Below, in pieces: positions 14,803-24,339 of a stretch of DNA of 64,000 bases. Position numbers and translations under genes: made by a program. The stretch lies in contig JAJCZX010000030.1 of NCBI GenBank assembly GCA_029262195.1, positions 1 to 64,000 on the forward strand, written 5' to 3'. The DNA comes from Gemmatimonadota bacterium. GTDB lineage: Bacteria; Gemmatimonadota; Gemmatimonadetes; Gemmatimonadales; GWC2-71-9. Under the pieces are notes generated by a model. It worked only from the letters and a program-made list of their open reading frames with translations, searched no databases and had not been told where the DNA came from. The number at the start of each line of letters is the position of its first letter. Within the stretch, counting starts at the first letter, position 1.

Positions 14803-15926
14803 CTGTCCAACACTTCCTGGTAGAGGTTTTCATACATCGTAACGACGTCGTCAGAGGAGTAAACCGCCGCTCGTCTCACCGCAGCCTTGCTGGCACGCTT
14901 GAGTCGTTCTTCGTCGGTCAGAAGTGCAAGCGCGGCGTTGGCAAATCCGTCAAGATCATCGAGCTCGACCAGCGTACCCGCTTCTCCATCTCCGATAAGA
15001 TCTGGCAGGCCACCGATACCAGATGCAACAACCGGCACACCGCAGGCCATCGCCTCCAGTGCCACCAATCCAAACGACTCTGAAGAACTGGGCATCATGC
15101 ACACGTCAGATGAGCGCAACAGTTCAGCGACCACGTCCATCTTGCCGAGAAACAACACGTCTTTTTCCAGCCCATGTTTAGCAACCTCAGCTTCGGTCTC
15201 CTGCCTGCTGGGACCGTCACCGACCAGCACTAACACCGCCTCGATCTTCTCCCGGATCTTCGCAAACGCTTGCACTACCGTTGGCACACGCTTCAGTTCG
15301 CGGAAGTTGGATATATGGATGACTACTTTGCGATCGTCGGGTACCAGGTGGTGGCGCGGTTCGCCTTCAGGAAGAGGGTAGTACTCTTCGAGATTGATGA
15401 AGTTGGGTATTACTCGGATGTCACAACCGACACAGCCAAAAGCTTCGTAGGTTTTGTCTTTGAGATACTGGGAGACAGCGGTTACGGCATCGGACTGTTC
15501 GATAGAAAACTTGGTTACCGAGAAGAACGACTGCTCCTGCCCGACCAGCGTGATGTCGGTACCGTGGAGTGTTGTAACCAGTTTCAAATCCTTATTCGGT
15601 TTGGCCATCTCCCGAGCGACAAAAGCTGCCGTGGCATGTGGTACGGCGTAGTGCACGTGTAGTATGTCGAGGTCTTCCCGCAATGCCACTTCGTGCTGTT
15701 TTACCGACAGGGCCAACGAGTAGGGGAAATATTCGAAAAGCGGATACGCGCCCGAAAGATCCACTTCATGAAAAAAGACGTTTTCCGGTACGCCGCGCAG
15801 CCGAAACGGAGACGCATAGGAGATGACGTGGACTTCGTGCCCCTTGCGACCCAGCTCAAGAGCCAGCTCGGTGGCCACGGCCCCGGATCCGCCGTAGGTG
15901 GGATAACAGGTGATTCCTATTCTCAA
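14799..15926 (-). CDS. bshA: N-acetyl-alpha-D-glucosaminyl L-malate synthase (bacillithiol synthesis)
   Basis: A 375-residue GT4 retaining glycosyltransferase that joins N-acetylglucosamine to malate, the first step of bacillithiol synthesis. BshA features are the start MRIGITCYPTYGGSGAVATELALELG, the HVHYAVPHA and TTLHGTDITLVG segments near 95-130, and the GT4 E-x7-E site ESFGLVALEAMACG near 280-295. The Gly-rich TYGGSG loop and early His-containing strands separate it from other GT4 enzymes. It overlaps miaA and uppP by ATGA junctions. Known partners BshB and BshC are not in the window. Confidence 0.93.
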   Translation of the reverse strand: MRIGITCYPTYGGSGAVATELALELGRKGHEVHVISYASPFRLRGVPENVFFHEVDLSGAYPLFEYFPYSLALSVKQHEVALREDLDILHVHYAVPHATAAFVAREMAKPNKDLKLVTTLHGTDITLVGQEQSFFSVTKFSIEQSDAVTAVSQYLKDKTYEAFGCVGCDIRVIPNFINLEEYYPLPEGEPRHHLVPDDRKVVIHISNFRELKRVPTVVQAFAKIREKIEAVLVLVGDGPSRQETEAEVAKHGLEKDVLFLGKMDVVAELLRSSDVCMMPSSSESFGLVALEAMACGVPVVASGIGGLPDLIGDGEAGTLVELDDLDGFANAALALLTDEERLKRASKAAVRRAAVYSSDDVVTMYENLYQEVLDS

Positions 15927-16852
15927 GACTGCACCCTTTCATTCCATTTTTCAGCTATTTGTGCGGCGATATTAGAAGCTCCGTCCCGCGCATCAAAAAC
16001 TAGAACTTCGTTGGCTGGCAATTGATTGCGAAACCATGTTTCCTGGCGTTTCGCGTACTGCCTTGTACTGATGATTATTTCGCTGCGCATTTGATCGCGG
16101 CTGATTGCGCCTTCCAGATGGCGAATCACCTCCCTGTACCCCACTGCATTGAATCCGGCTGAATCCGGTTTTACACCGTCGGTAATCAACGCTTCGGTCT
16201 CTCCGATCAACCCAGCTTTGAGCATCGCATCTACCCGCTGCTCGATCCGTGCCACCAGCGCCTGGCGATCCATCGTCAACCGAATATACCAGGGAGTGAT
16301 GGCGGCGGCGGTCTGACTATACTCCTGCCACCACGAAAGCGGACGACCAGTTAGCAGCGAAACCTCAATGGCCCGCATGGTTCGGTGCGTTCCCCCCCTC
16401 TGGTACCCGCTATCGAGCCTTGCTGCCCAGTGTTGCAGATTGCCCTGTCGATTCAGCCAATCTCGCAGCCGCTGCCTCTCCGATGGATCTAACGGTGGCT
16501 CCTCGAAAAAACCCTCGGCGATAGCCCGAATATAGAGCCCCGTGCCCCCAACGATTACCGGCTGCTTATCCGGCCTAATGGCCTCAATAGCCGCCAGGGC
16601 TTCATCGTGAAACCGACCTGCGCTATACGGTCGTCCCGGTTCGACGTGATCAATCAAATGGTGCGGGGCCGCTGATAGCTCAGATTGGGTAGGTTTAGCA
16701 GTACCGATACTCAGACGCTTGTACACCTGCCTGGAATCAGCAGAAATCACCTCAAGCGGAAGCAATTTAGCCCACTCCACCACCATCCCGGTCTTCCCAA
16801 CAGCCGTAGGCCCCACAATCACCGGAATCAGCGGCGCGTCAATCCGTGGCAT
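15923..16852 (-). CDS. miaA: tRNA dimethylallyltransferase
   Basis: A 309-residue enzyme that adds dimethylallyl to A37 of tRNAs reading UNN codons. The P-loop GPTAVGKT is at 14-21, followed by ISADSRQVYKRLSIGTAKPT (the conserved Asp and the substrate-threading loop), HHLIDHVEPGRPYSAGRF, and GGTGLYIRAIAEGF. The C-terminal SAGFNAVGYREV and RQYAKRQETWFRN helix are also typical. Full length. Its start is 20 bases after mutL ends, and it overlaps bshA, so it is in the same operon. MutL-MiaA is a very common bacterial pair. Confidence 0.97.
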   Translation of the reverse strand: MPRIDAPLIPVIVGPTAVGKTGMVVEWAKLLPLEVISADSRQVYKRLSIGTAKPTQSELSAAPHHLIDHVEPGRPYSAGRFHDEALAAIEAIRPDKQPVIVGGTGLYIRAIAEGFFEEPPLDPSERQRLRDWLNRQGNLQHWAARLDSGYQRGGTHRTMRAIEVSLLTGRPLSWWQEYSQTAAAITPWYIRLTMDRQALVARIEQRVDAMLKAGLIGETEALITDGVKPDSAGFNAVGYREVIRHLEGAISRDQMRSEIIISTRQYAKRQETWFRNQLPANEVLVFDARDGASNIAAQIAEKWNERVQS

Positions 16853-16872
16853 TCTCTGCGTCGATCTGCGGC

Positions 16873-18576
16873 CTAGCGTCCAAATTTCCGTTCCAATTCT
16901 TCCCGCTGCAGCCTCACGATGGTTGGCCGACCGTGTACGTCGTGCGGAGGGAGGTCACAGGCAAACAATCCCACCAGCAGGTTACGCATTTCCGAAGCAC
17001 TCAACTTTTGTCCCGCTTTCACCGCCGCACGACATCCGTAGGTAGCCGCGAACCTGTGGAGTCTGTTGGGTAGGGAGCCAAAACGTTCCCGGGCTAAATC
17101 TGTGGCAAGTTCCTCGAAGCAGGCTTTGGCATCAAACCGCGGATGTGGGTTCGGGGTGGCATGAACCATCACTGTGCGCCCTCCAAACGGCTCTATTTCA
17201 AACCCCACCGATGCCAAAACGTCAGAATGAGCCTCAACCGCTTCTAACTCGTTGGAGTTGAGGTCGACCGTGATAGGGATCAGCAACCGCTGAGACACCG
17301 CTTCATCCCCCTCAAGCTGCCGCATGGCGCTCTCGAAAATAATTCTCTCGTGTGCTGAGTGCTGGTCAATAAACGTCAGCCCCTCAGATGTCTCGCAGAC
17401 GATAAAAGTGTTGAAAACCTGCAACAGCTCTCCGATCCCCGGCGCAACAGTCCCCTCCTCCTCTGGAGCAAAAAACGAAGGCGGCAACTCCACCCCATCC
17501 TGAGCCCCGGAACCCGAGGCATGAAACCCCGTACCCCCGTGCCACCGTGCCACCGTGCCACCACCACCCTCCCACCCCGGAGCTGACTCCACAGGACTAA
17601 GCGCCCCTCTCACCGCTTCCTCAACACATTTCTCAAGAAAGTAGCGGTCTTTGAAGCGGACCTCTTGCTTGGCCGGATGAACGTTCACGTCCACCGCCTC
17701 ACCCGGGACCTCAAGCGAGAGGACCATCGACGGTTTGGTACCGGGCGTTGCCGCTCCACGAAAACCGGTTTCGGCTGCTCGTACCAAAAAAGGATCTTTG
17801 AATGGTCTTCCATTGACGAAGAGAAAGGCTTTTCGACCGGTCGGACGTGCATCCGCCGGGCGCTGGATGTAACCACGCACCGACAGAGTCGGCGTTTGAT
17901 GATCCACGGGAATCATGCCTTCGGCCATCTCGCGCCCAAACAGCCCGCCGATGCGTTCTGCGACAGATCCCGCTTGCGGTACGTCGATCAGAACGCGGTC
18001 GTCGCTGGTGAGTTTGAAACTCACGTCCAACCTGGCCAGGGCCAGGAGCGTTATAGCGTCAACACAGGCCCGCGTTTCAGCCGCCTGGGACCTCAAAAAT
18101 TTTCGGCGAGCCGGGGTGTTGAAGAAAATTCGCCGCACCGAAATGGTGGTACCGCTCTGGCGTACAGCCGGCTCAACAGCGTCCACTCTGCCCCCGGAAA
18201 CAACTACTCGGGTGCCTTCGGACCCGGAACGCGGGGTTGTTTCCAGTTCGAACTTTGAGATAGAGGCGATAGCCGGCAGGGCCTCACCTCTGAAACCGTA
18301 GGATGCTACTCCAACCAGGTCGGCGGCGTTGCGAATCTTGCTGGTGGCGTGGCGTTCGATAGCCAACAGGGCGTCTTCGCGCTCCATGCCTTCGCCGTTA
18401 TCGATTACGCGAATGAGGGAGCGGCCGCCCGTCTCCAGCGCGATTGAGATGTCCGTTGCTCCAGCATCGAGAGCGTTTTCGACCAGCTCCTTAACAACCG
18501 ACGCGGGGCGTTCCACCACCTCGCCTGCTGCGATCTGATCAGCTACTGCATCGGAAAGAACTTCTATTTTGGACAT
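16873..18576 (-). CDS. mutL: DNA mismatch repair protein MutL, endonuclease type
   Basis: A 567-residue protein that links MutS to later repair steps. The N-terminal GHKL ATPase shows ENALDAGATDI (Asn for Mg), DNGEGM, GVASYGFRGEALPAIASISK, all within residues 30-115. The C-terminal dimerisation domain carries the metal-binding endonuclease motif DQHSAHERIIFE near 400-411, matching DQHAx2Ex4E with one A-to-S change, followed by GCRAAVKAGQKLS and HDVHGRP. It is therefore probably a nicking MutL, as in bacteria without MutH. The linker (about 333-360) contains a run of GGTGGC/GGGG codons that belongs to the genome-wide repeat, encoding GGGGTVARWHGG. Starts at ATG 18576, touching the Bat operon. 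Confidence 0.96.
   Translation of the reverse strand: MSKIEVLSDAVADQIAAGEVVERPASVVKELVENALDAGATDISIALETGGRSLIRVIDNGEGMEREDALLAIERHATSKIRNAADLVGVASYGFRGEALPAIASISKFELETTPRSGSEGTRVVVSGGRVDAVEPAVRQSGTTISVRRIFFNTPARRKFLRSQAAETRACVDAITLLALARLDVSFKLTSDDRVLIDVPQAGSVAERIGGLFGREMAEGMIPVDHQTPTLSVRGYIQRPADARPTGRKAFLFVNGRPFKDPFLVRAAETGFRGAATPGTKPSMVLSLEVPGEAVDVNVHPAKQEVRFKDRYFLEKCVEEAVRGALSPVESAPGWEGGGGTVARWHGGTGFHASGSGAQDGVELPPSFFAPEEEGTVAPGIGELLQVFNTFIVCETSEGLTFIDQHSAHERIIFESAMRQLEGDEAVSQRLLIPITVDLNSNELEAVEAHSDVLASVGFEIEPFGGRTVMVHATPNPHPRFDAKACFEELATDLARERFGSLPNRLHRFAATYGCRAAVKAGQKLSASEMRNLLVGLFACDLPPHDVHGRPTIVRLQREELERKFGR
17533..17577. repeat. GC-rich GTGCCACC repeat inside the mutL linker
   Basis: The plus strand reads CCCCCGTGCCACCGTGCCAC and continues with a third CCGTGCCACC copy. 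This is the complement of the GGTGGCACGGTGGC family at 11491-11534. It is in frame in mutL and encodes part of the Gly-rich linker between ATPase and dimerisation domains. Insertion of a dispersed repeat into a tolerant linker is the simplest reading. Confidence 0.6.
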
Positions 18577-20895
18577 CTAGATGTGTTCAATCTCTCGCGA
18601 AAGTATCCAGCCCACAGCCTCTCCGTGTCTCACAAGAAGCCAGGCCCCGTCGGTCTGGCGCACGTCCACTGCCTCTCCCGCAGAAAGGGTTTTGGTGCGA
18701 TCAGATGTGCCATAAGGCGCCTCGCGTAGCGGCGTTTCGTCCCCCAGAACAATTCCGGTGGGACGATCGTATTGGCGCCGAACTAACTCCCCGGCGAGGC
18801 CGACCATAACGGCTAAAGTTAACGCGTATCTTGCCACCTTACGGTGCCCCAAAATTATCATTAACCAACCGGACAGCCACAACACAATGGCGGCGATAAA
18901 CGCTTCAACAGGAGTGATAGGATGTAAGGCTGCTTGGGATCCGCCCTGCCACGCAGGGACTTTCTGGAGCGCCCGCAAGTTGGCCCTGTTCCTCGGCGCC
19001 AACCGTCCGGCCCTCACCCAGGCGGCAACCGCTTTGCCGGTTCGACCCGAGTGAAACATCGCGTTGCCCAGATTGGACCAGTGGGCCGCAACCCGGGGAT
19101 CATTGGTCGCTCGCACAGCAAAACTGTCGGCCGCCACCACGAACGCCCCAGCATGATATAAACGTTCTGCAGTCAACTCCTGTGCGCCAGCGTTCGGCAC
19201 CAGAACGAAAAACATCAACGCCAGAACCCCCCTGAGACGTTGCGTATAGGTTGGACCTTTGTCACCCGCGAGCGCCCGGGCCATTTCGTCGACTTCGGCG
19301 ACCAACTCTTTCGTGTCCCCCTCCCCATCTGGTCCATAGTTGGCTTTGCCGAGCCGGTCTTTGATTCGTACCGCATGAGACGCAAGGGATCTGTCCACTC
19401 CTGCCGCGACAAGCGTCTGTTCCAACGAAGGTCCTTCGAGTAATGCGCATTCAGGGGACACCGATCTGAGCACCTCACCGAAACGATTGTTAATCTGCCA
19501 CAGCGAAGTGCGGGCCACCGGGGTCTGTTTTCGGACCACGCTTCGTCGGCCCTCGCCAATGCGTACTGCAAATACGATAGCTGGTCCAGCGAGGATCAGA
19601 GTAACCCAGACCCACACCGGGACCATCAGAAATAGGTCGTCCACAGGAGCCTGACCACCAGCAGCGATGAGCGGCAGCCGGTCGGTCGAAGAAACCAGAG
19701 CACCCGACGAGGCCCGGGCTACCAGGGTCGCGGTGACCGACGGTGCACTGCGATACCTTTTCGAGACGGGATCGAAGTACCGATACGCCTTAACTCGTGT
19801 ATTGAGCATCCCAATCGAGTCAGGCACCAACAGATACCGGAAAATTTTTCGCCCGAAGATTTCGCCGTCGGAGCGCCAGTTCTCTACAGACGTTTCACCG
19901 GGATAGGCGTTCAACCCCACCGGCCAGTTGAAGATGGGTTCGCCCCAGAGCACAACATTGCCCCGCCCGGCTAGCGTAACCTCCAGCGTCACCGCGCCCC
20001 CCACCTCAGACGAACGCCTGGAAAGTGCGGCGGTCATGGTTAGCGAATCGGCCGTTGAGCCCGAGAAGACCGGACCGGTCCCGGGATCGGGAAGCGGTAC
20101 AAGTTCTATCTCAGGTATCTCGCTCTGAACCACGTGACGGAGTTCGCGGGACATAAACGAATCCGACAGCGGCAGATTGTAAGACACCGTCGCCCGATTG
20201 ATGGCGAAACCGTCGCGCGAAATCGGGAAAATTGTTTGATGGTGCACGTATAGATCGAAAACGTGGTTCCCAACAGTTTTTTCCTCGATCAGATCCGGCG
20301 GCAGGTCAGTCTCATACCCCCATGCGCCGCTGAATTGCGGCGGTTGCAACGTCGGTGCAGTGCGGAGTCGATTGCGTAACACCCGCGGTACCCAGGCAAA
20401 CACCAACAGGTCGAGCTGTTGCCCCACAGTAACCGAATTGGCCGAAGGGACAATGAAGACTGACACTTCTGAAGAGTCAGATGGGGGTGGAGCCCTTTCA
20501 ATCATCCTGGCCACGATCGGATTTCGCCCGGGGTCGGTAGGCCCCTCGCCGGTAACCAGAATCGAAATCGGATCGGTGGTGGCAACCCGCCTCCCCTGTT
20601 GAACCCGTACCTCCCCGATCTTTGCCGAACCCGATCGTATGGCTCTCAGATAAACCAGGCGTTCGGTGCGCCGTTCTTCTTCTCCCTCAACCCGTCTCAC
20701 GTTCGAGACCTGATGGCTACCGTACGCGTCGAGTCCTTCGAGTTCGGGGTCGCTGAGACGTACCCAGTCGATGCCACGTGAATTGACGGTTATCGAGAGG
20801 ACCAGAGTGTCGCCAAACTCTACAGTGGTGCGATTGACCCCGGCGGTCACGACGGGACCCTGTAGGGCGGCCGCAATCATGAACGCGGTTACCAT
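18577..20895 (-). CDS. BatD-BatE fusion protein of the aerotolerance operon
   Basis: A 772-residue exported membrane protein. Residues 1-390 are BatD-like: a signal segment, then the start of the BatD Ig-like domain (VTAGVNRTTVEFGDTLVLSI), typical for the oxygen-tolerance family. A membrane helix (LMVPVWVWVTLILAGPAIVFAVRI) near 415-440 ends it. After a cytoplasmic part comes a second signal-like segment LALMFFVLVPNAGAQELTAE near 555, then TPR helices (AHWSNLGNAMFHSGRTGKAVAAWVRAGRLAP), a double membrane helix, and a C-terminal SH3b domain (GDETPLREAP ... GEAVGWIL). The second half looks like BatE, so two genes have fused. Function is known only in outline: Bat proteins support aerotolerance and stress survival. 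The first codons overlap the BatB-BatC gene. Confidence 0.8.
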   Translation of the reverse strand: MVTAFMIAAALQGPVVTAGVNRTTVEFGDTLVLSITVNSRGIDWVRLSDPELEGLDAYGSHQVSNVRRVEGEEERRTERLVYLRAIRSGSAKIGEVRVQQGRRVATTDPISILVTGEGPTDPGRNPIVARMIERAPPPSDSSEVSVFIVPSANSVTVGQQLDLLVFAWVPRVLRNRLRTAPTLQPPQFSGAWGYETDLPPDLIEEKTVGNHVFDLYVHHQTIFPISRDGFAINRATVSYNLPLSDSFMSRELRHVVQSEIPEIELVPLPDPGTGPVFSGSTADSLTMTAALSRRSSEVGGAVTLEVTLAGRGNVVLWGEPIFNWPVGLNAYPGETSVENWRSDGEIFGRKIFRYLLVPDSIGMLNTRVKAYRYFDPVSKRYRSAPSVTATLVARASSGALVSSTDRLPLIAAGGQAPVDDLFLMVPVWVWVTLILAGPAIVFAVRIGEGRRSVVRKQTPVARTSLWQINNRFGEVLRSVSPECALLEGPSLEQTLVAAGVDRSLASHAVRIKDRLGKANYGPDGEGDTKELVAEVDEMARALAGDKGPTYTQRLRGVLALMFFVLVPNAGAQELTAERLYHAGAFVVAADSFAVRATNDPRVAAHWSNLGNAMFHSGRTGKAVAAWVRAGRLAPRNRANLRALQKVPAWQGGSQAALHPITPVEAFIAAIVLWLSGWLMIILGHRKVARYALTLAVMVGLAGELVRRQYDRPTGIVLGDETPLREAPYGTSDRTKTLSAGEAVDVRQTDGAWLLVRHGEAVGWILSREIEHI

Positions 20896-22502
20896 TCCTT
20901 CTCCCGCAAAATTTCACGACTTGATCCACGTCTGTCCGATAACCGTTCCCTCGTGGCCCGCTCTTCCTCCATGATCGAATTCAGAATCTGTTCGGCTTGC
21001 GATTGGGAGAGCCCCGAGGAAGGCTGGTCTGAGGAAGGTTCATCATCTTGTCCCTGATTTCCGTTTTGCCCCCCTTCTCCGCCGGACGGCGGCAGGTTTT
21101 GCATTGCCAGTTCGAGGTTCCATTTAGCACCCGTGTCCGCCGGCCGCAACAGCAGAGCCTCTCGATAAACCTTCAGGGCGCTTTGAAAGTGAGATTCGGC
21201 AGCCGCTGAGTCTTCCCGGGCCAGGTAGTGATAAAGCAGCCCCAGGTTGTAGAGAGCTTTGAATCTGAGATCGGGATCGGTGGAACCGGACGCCTGGGCC
21301 AGAGCTCGTTGCGCCGCCACAGTGTCACCAATGGCCAACGCAGCCGAGCCTGCATTAAAAAAGGTCGTGTCACCGCCCAGCCCTGAATTTGCCTGCATCT
21401 GATAGAGGCGAGCAGCTCGTGCCGCGTCGGTAGGCCACGCTTCATCCGGTGGATTGACGGGACCTTGAGCCGACGCAACTTCCGGCGCCACCAGAACGAG
21501 GGCCAATCCTGCCAGCGCTGCCGTTTTTCTGGTGACCGAGTGAACCAGGAGAAGCGCCACAGCGAAGAGCAGCGGAATCCACGCCCTCAGTATTCCCTGA
21601 GCCGCAGTCGTAGTGGCGTGCGGTATCCGCTTCATGTTGGCGATCAGCCTGCGCACGGCTCCTGCCTGATCTGCCAGGTCCGGACCAACAATGGCGCCGC
21701 CAGCGTTGTCAGCAACTATCTCCAGGAGATCGTCACGTCGCATCGTTTCGATAAAATTGAGATTCTGGTCCCGATAATATCCCGTGATTTCACCGTCACT
21801 TCCAACGATGGGAATACGCGTCGGTTGGGTGGTTCCTTCGGACACGATTATGAGCCTGATACCATCACGTTGAATCTTCGCGGCTTCCGAACGGATCGCT
21901 CCAACAGAATCGTGGGTCTCTCCGTCCGTAAATACTACTAGCACCCGATCAGCCAATCCTTCGTCGGAAAGCAGTAGTTCCCGCCCCTGTCTCAGAGCCT
22001 GTTCAAGGTGGGTACCGTTGGCGCTGGAGACCTCTGGATCGAGCGCCCCCAGCAATAGTTGCAATGCTCCTGCGTCCATGGTCAGAGGAGACATCACGTA
22101 ACTCTCACCGGCAAAAGCGACCAACCCGATCCGGTCAGAGCCCAGGTCATGAACCAATCGCGACGCAACCGATTTGGCGCGCTCCAACCGTGATGGTTCG
22201 ACGTCCTGGGCCAGCATTGAGCGGGAGATATCCAGAGCCACAACCATGTTCAACGCTTTGCTCTCAGCTATCACGGTGCGGGAGCCGAGCCGCGGGCCGG
22301 CCAGGCCGAGCACTGCTGCGAGCGCTGCCACACCCATGATAATGGGGCCGAAGCGGCCGTTCTTTCGTGCCTGCGTCTCAAGCGATTCGGACCAGCGCTG
22401 CGCGTGTCGGATGCGCACCCGCCGGGCCCACAGAGCCGCCAGGGCGAAGATCAAGCCAACGGCGGGAGCCACGAAAAGCATGACGGGGGTGTCAAACCTC
22501 AT
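20889..22502 (-). CDS. BatB-BatC fusion: VWA domain plus TPR domain
   Basis: A 537-residue protein. An N-terminal membrane helix pair is followed by a VWA domain at about 85-285 with a full MIDAS: DISRSML (DxSxS), T in SPLTMDAG, and FTDGETHD. A third membrane helix (AWIPLLFAVALLLVHSV) ends the BatB part. Then comes a signal-like segment (LAGLALVLVAPEVASAQGPVN) and TPR helices of the BatC type (DLRFKALYNLGLLYHYLAREDSAAAESHFQSALKVY; NPELA-like TGAKWNLELAMQNL). A Gln- and Ser-rich linker and a charged end follow. The internal signal-like segment marks the fusion point. It overlaps BatA by four bases (ATGA). Confidence 0.85.
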   Translation of the reverse strand: MRFDTPVMLFVAPAVGLIFALAALWARRVRIRHAQRWSESLETQARKNGRFGPIIMGVAALAAVLGLAGPRLGSRTVIAESKALNMVVALDISRSMLAQDVEPSRLERAKSVASRLVHDLGSDRIGLVAFAGESYVMSPLTMDAGALQLLLGALDPEVSSANGTHLEQALRQGRELLLSDEGLADRVLVVFTDGETHDSVGAIRSEAAKIQRDGIRLIIVSEGTTQPTRIPIVGSDGEITGYYRDQNLNFIETMRRDDLLEIVADNAGGAIVGPDLADQAGAVRRLIANMKRIPHATTTAAQGILRAWIPLLFAVALLLVHSVTRKTAALAGLALVLVAPEVASAQGPVNPPDEAWPTDAARAARLYQMQANSGLGGDTTFFNAGSAALAIGDTVAAQRALAQASGSTDPDLRFKALYNLGLLYHYLAREDSAAAESHFQSALKVYREALLLRPADTGAKWNLELAMQNLPPSGGEGGQNGNQGQDDEPSSDQPSSGLSQSQAEQILNSIMEEERATRERLSDRRGSSREILREKEW

Positions 22503-23485
22503 GGGACCCTCACCACCACCGTCGAGGCCACCACCAGTTCGAATGCCAGAAACGCCAGACCGAGGAGGATGGGGATCTGGTATTGCTCGTCTACCTGAGT
22601 GTAGCTGGTAACCGTGATCTCAGATTTTTCCAGTTGATCGATTTGCTGAAAAACACGATTCAACGCGTCGGCGTCGGTCGCCCGGAAATATCGGCCCCCG
22701 GTTGTTTGAGCGACTTCCCGAAGGAGCGTCTCATCAATCTTCACAGGTAGCGTCTGGTACCGCAGCGCACCCGACGCGGCTCGACCGATCGGCATACGGG
22801 CTTCACCCTCGGTCCCAACACCGACCGTATAGACCTTTATGCCAAGTGATGCTGCGGCCTCTGCAGCAGTCCGGGGATCAATGCGTCCGCGATTGTTTTC
22901 ACCATCGGTCATCAGCACAATGACCTTGCTGGTTCCGGGGGCTTTACGCAGACGATTGGCGGCAGTGGCCAGAGCCGTGCCAATGGCGGTGCCGTCTTCC
23001 AGGCCACCCATCTGCACCGTCAAACCGGACACGCTTTCGAGTAGTACCGCGTGATCAACCGTAATCGGAATTCGTGTTAGGGCTTCGGCCGCGAACACCA
23101 CCAGACCGACTCGATCATCGGGGCGTGCCGAGATGAATTCGATTGACTGGGCCTTGGCAACATCCAACCGGTTGGACGGCGCAAAGTCTTCGGCCAACAT
23201 GCTACTGGAGACATCAACAGCCAGCACGATCGCGATGCCTTCAGTGGTCACCTTCGTTTCGGCCAGATCGATCTCCGGTCCCGCAGCAGCTATGATCCAC
23301 GAAGCCAGAGCCAGGCTGCGCAAGGCCAGCGGCAATCGTCCCAACCAACGTCGCCCGGCATCTATTCCGCTCAACTGTCTTACATCCGAATACCGGGCCG
23401 CTGGTTTCGGACTACGAATGGTGTGCCACCACCACAGCGGCAGCAGCGCCAACAAAAGTAGAAGCATCGGGCGGGCGAACGTCAC
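22499..23485 (-). CDS. BatA-like VWA-domain membrane protein
   Basis: A 328-residue protein with N-terminal membrane helices (MLLLLLALLPLWWWH, SLALASWIIAAAG), a VWA domain at about 88-290 and a C-terminal membrane helix (IPILLGLAFLAFELVVASTVV). The MIDAS is complete: DVSSSML, T in RIPITVDHA, and MTDGENNRG. This is the standard BatA layout. The gene sits between the small TM protein and the BatB-BatC fusion with ATGA overlaps, so the whole set is one operon. Thought to form a membrane complex with the MoxR ATPase. Confidence 0.92.
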   Translation of the reverse strand: MTFARPMLLLLLALLPLWWWHTIRSPKPAARYSDVRQLSGIDAGRRWLGRLPLALRSLALASWIIAAAGPEIDLAETKVTTEGIAIVLAVDVSSSMLAEDFAPSNRLDVAKAQSIEFISARPDDRVGLVVFAAEALTRIPITVDHAVLLESVSGLTVQMGGLEDGTAIGTALATAANRLRKAPGTSKVIVLMTDGENNRGRIDPRTAAEAAASLGIKVYTVGVGTEGEARMPIGRAASGALRYQTLPVKIDETLLREVAQTTGGRYFRATDADALNRVFQQIDQLEKSEITVTSYTQVDEQYQIPILLGLAFLAFELVVASTVVVRVP

Positions 23486-24339
23486 TTTTCCTCGTCCCCC
23501 TCCGTCTCGATAGTTTCGGGCCGACTCAACTCTTCAATGACCTCGTCCACCTGATCGGCCAGTTGAATTACCTCTCCTTTGTGGGTGGGAGCAAAAGCCA
23601 CCCGGTCGAGTTGCTCCAATAATTCGGCTAACTCCCGCATCGGAAGTTCCCCCGATTGGGGTTCCAGGGCGGCCAGGGTCTGCGCAGTAGTGGAGGTCGT
23701 AGTAATCTTGTCGTTCAGTCCCGCCAGGAATTTCTGAAGTCGACGGTGCGCTACCTCCCCCACCGCCCGCACCTCACCAGCGGCAGCCCACGCAGCAAGC
23801 GGAGCTTCAACGCTTTTCACCGTAAGCGACGGTGTTACTGCTGGCAGCGGTGAACGCATCCTGGCCACCCACCAGAGAAATGATACGAACACCACAAACA
23901 ACTCGAGGTAAACCAGCGGTTCAAGTCGATGTATAGAGCGCCTTATCGGGTCGAACCCTGCCTTCACAGCGAGCGTGGTATCCGAGTCCGGCAAAACCGA
24001 CACGACCGAAACCGGTACGGTACTCTCCGGAACCAGATCAACATTCCCATCGGCTCTGACCATTTCCAGCTGTGGCGTCGGAATAGTCTGATCACCGATG
24101 GCGAAATAGGCGACAGTAAAGGAGATCTCGATCCGCTCTCCCAATCGTCGCGTAGCCGGATTGTCCAGCAACTCCAGATCCCCTCCGATTTCAAGCGGAC
24201 CGATACGAGCCGATGTGCCTTCAGCGACGCGGAAAGAGCCGGTGACTCTAATTGAATCGCCGACAGTGACCTGAGCGGGGTCTACCGACCAGCTCCCTTC
24301 CTGCGGGGCGACAAGAGCCAGGAACAACAACAACTTCAC
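23482..24339 (-). CDS. Bat-operon single-pass membrane protein
   Basis: A 285-residue protein with a signal peptide (MKLLLFLALVAPQEGSWS), a periplasmic Ig-like beta domain (about 20-130), a membrane helix (LVYLELFVVFVSFLWWVARM, near 150) and a helical cytoplasmic domain. Such DUF4381-like or short BatD-like proteins often sit between DUF58 and BatA in these operons. The residues VTVGDSIRVTGSF resemble the BatD start. It is placed between the DUF58 and BatA genes with ATGA overlaps. Exact role unknown. Confidence 0.75.
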   Translation of the reverse strand: MKLLLFLALVAPQEGSWSVDPAQVTVGDSIRVTGSFRVAEGTSARIGPLEIGGDLELLDNPATRRLGERIEISFTVAYFAIGDQTIPTPQLEMVRADGNVDLVPESTVPVSVVSVLPDSDTTLAVKAGFDPIRRSIHRLEPLVYLELFVVFVSFLWWVARMRSPLPAVTPSLTVKSVEAPLAAWAAAGEVRAVGEVAHRRLQKFLAGLNDKITTTSTTAQTLAALEPQSGELPMRELAELLEQLDRVAFAPTHKGEVIQLADQVDEVIEELSRPETIETEGDEEK

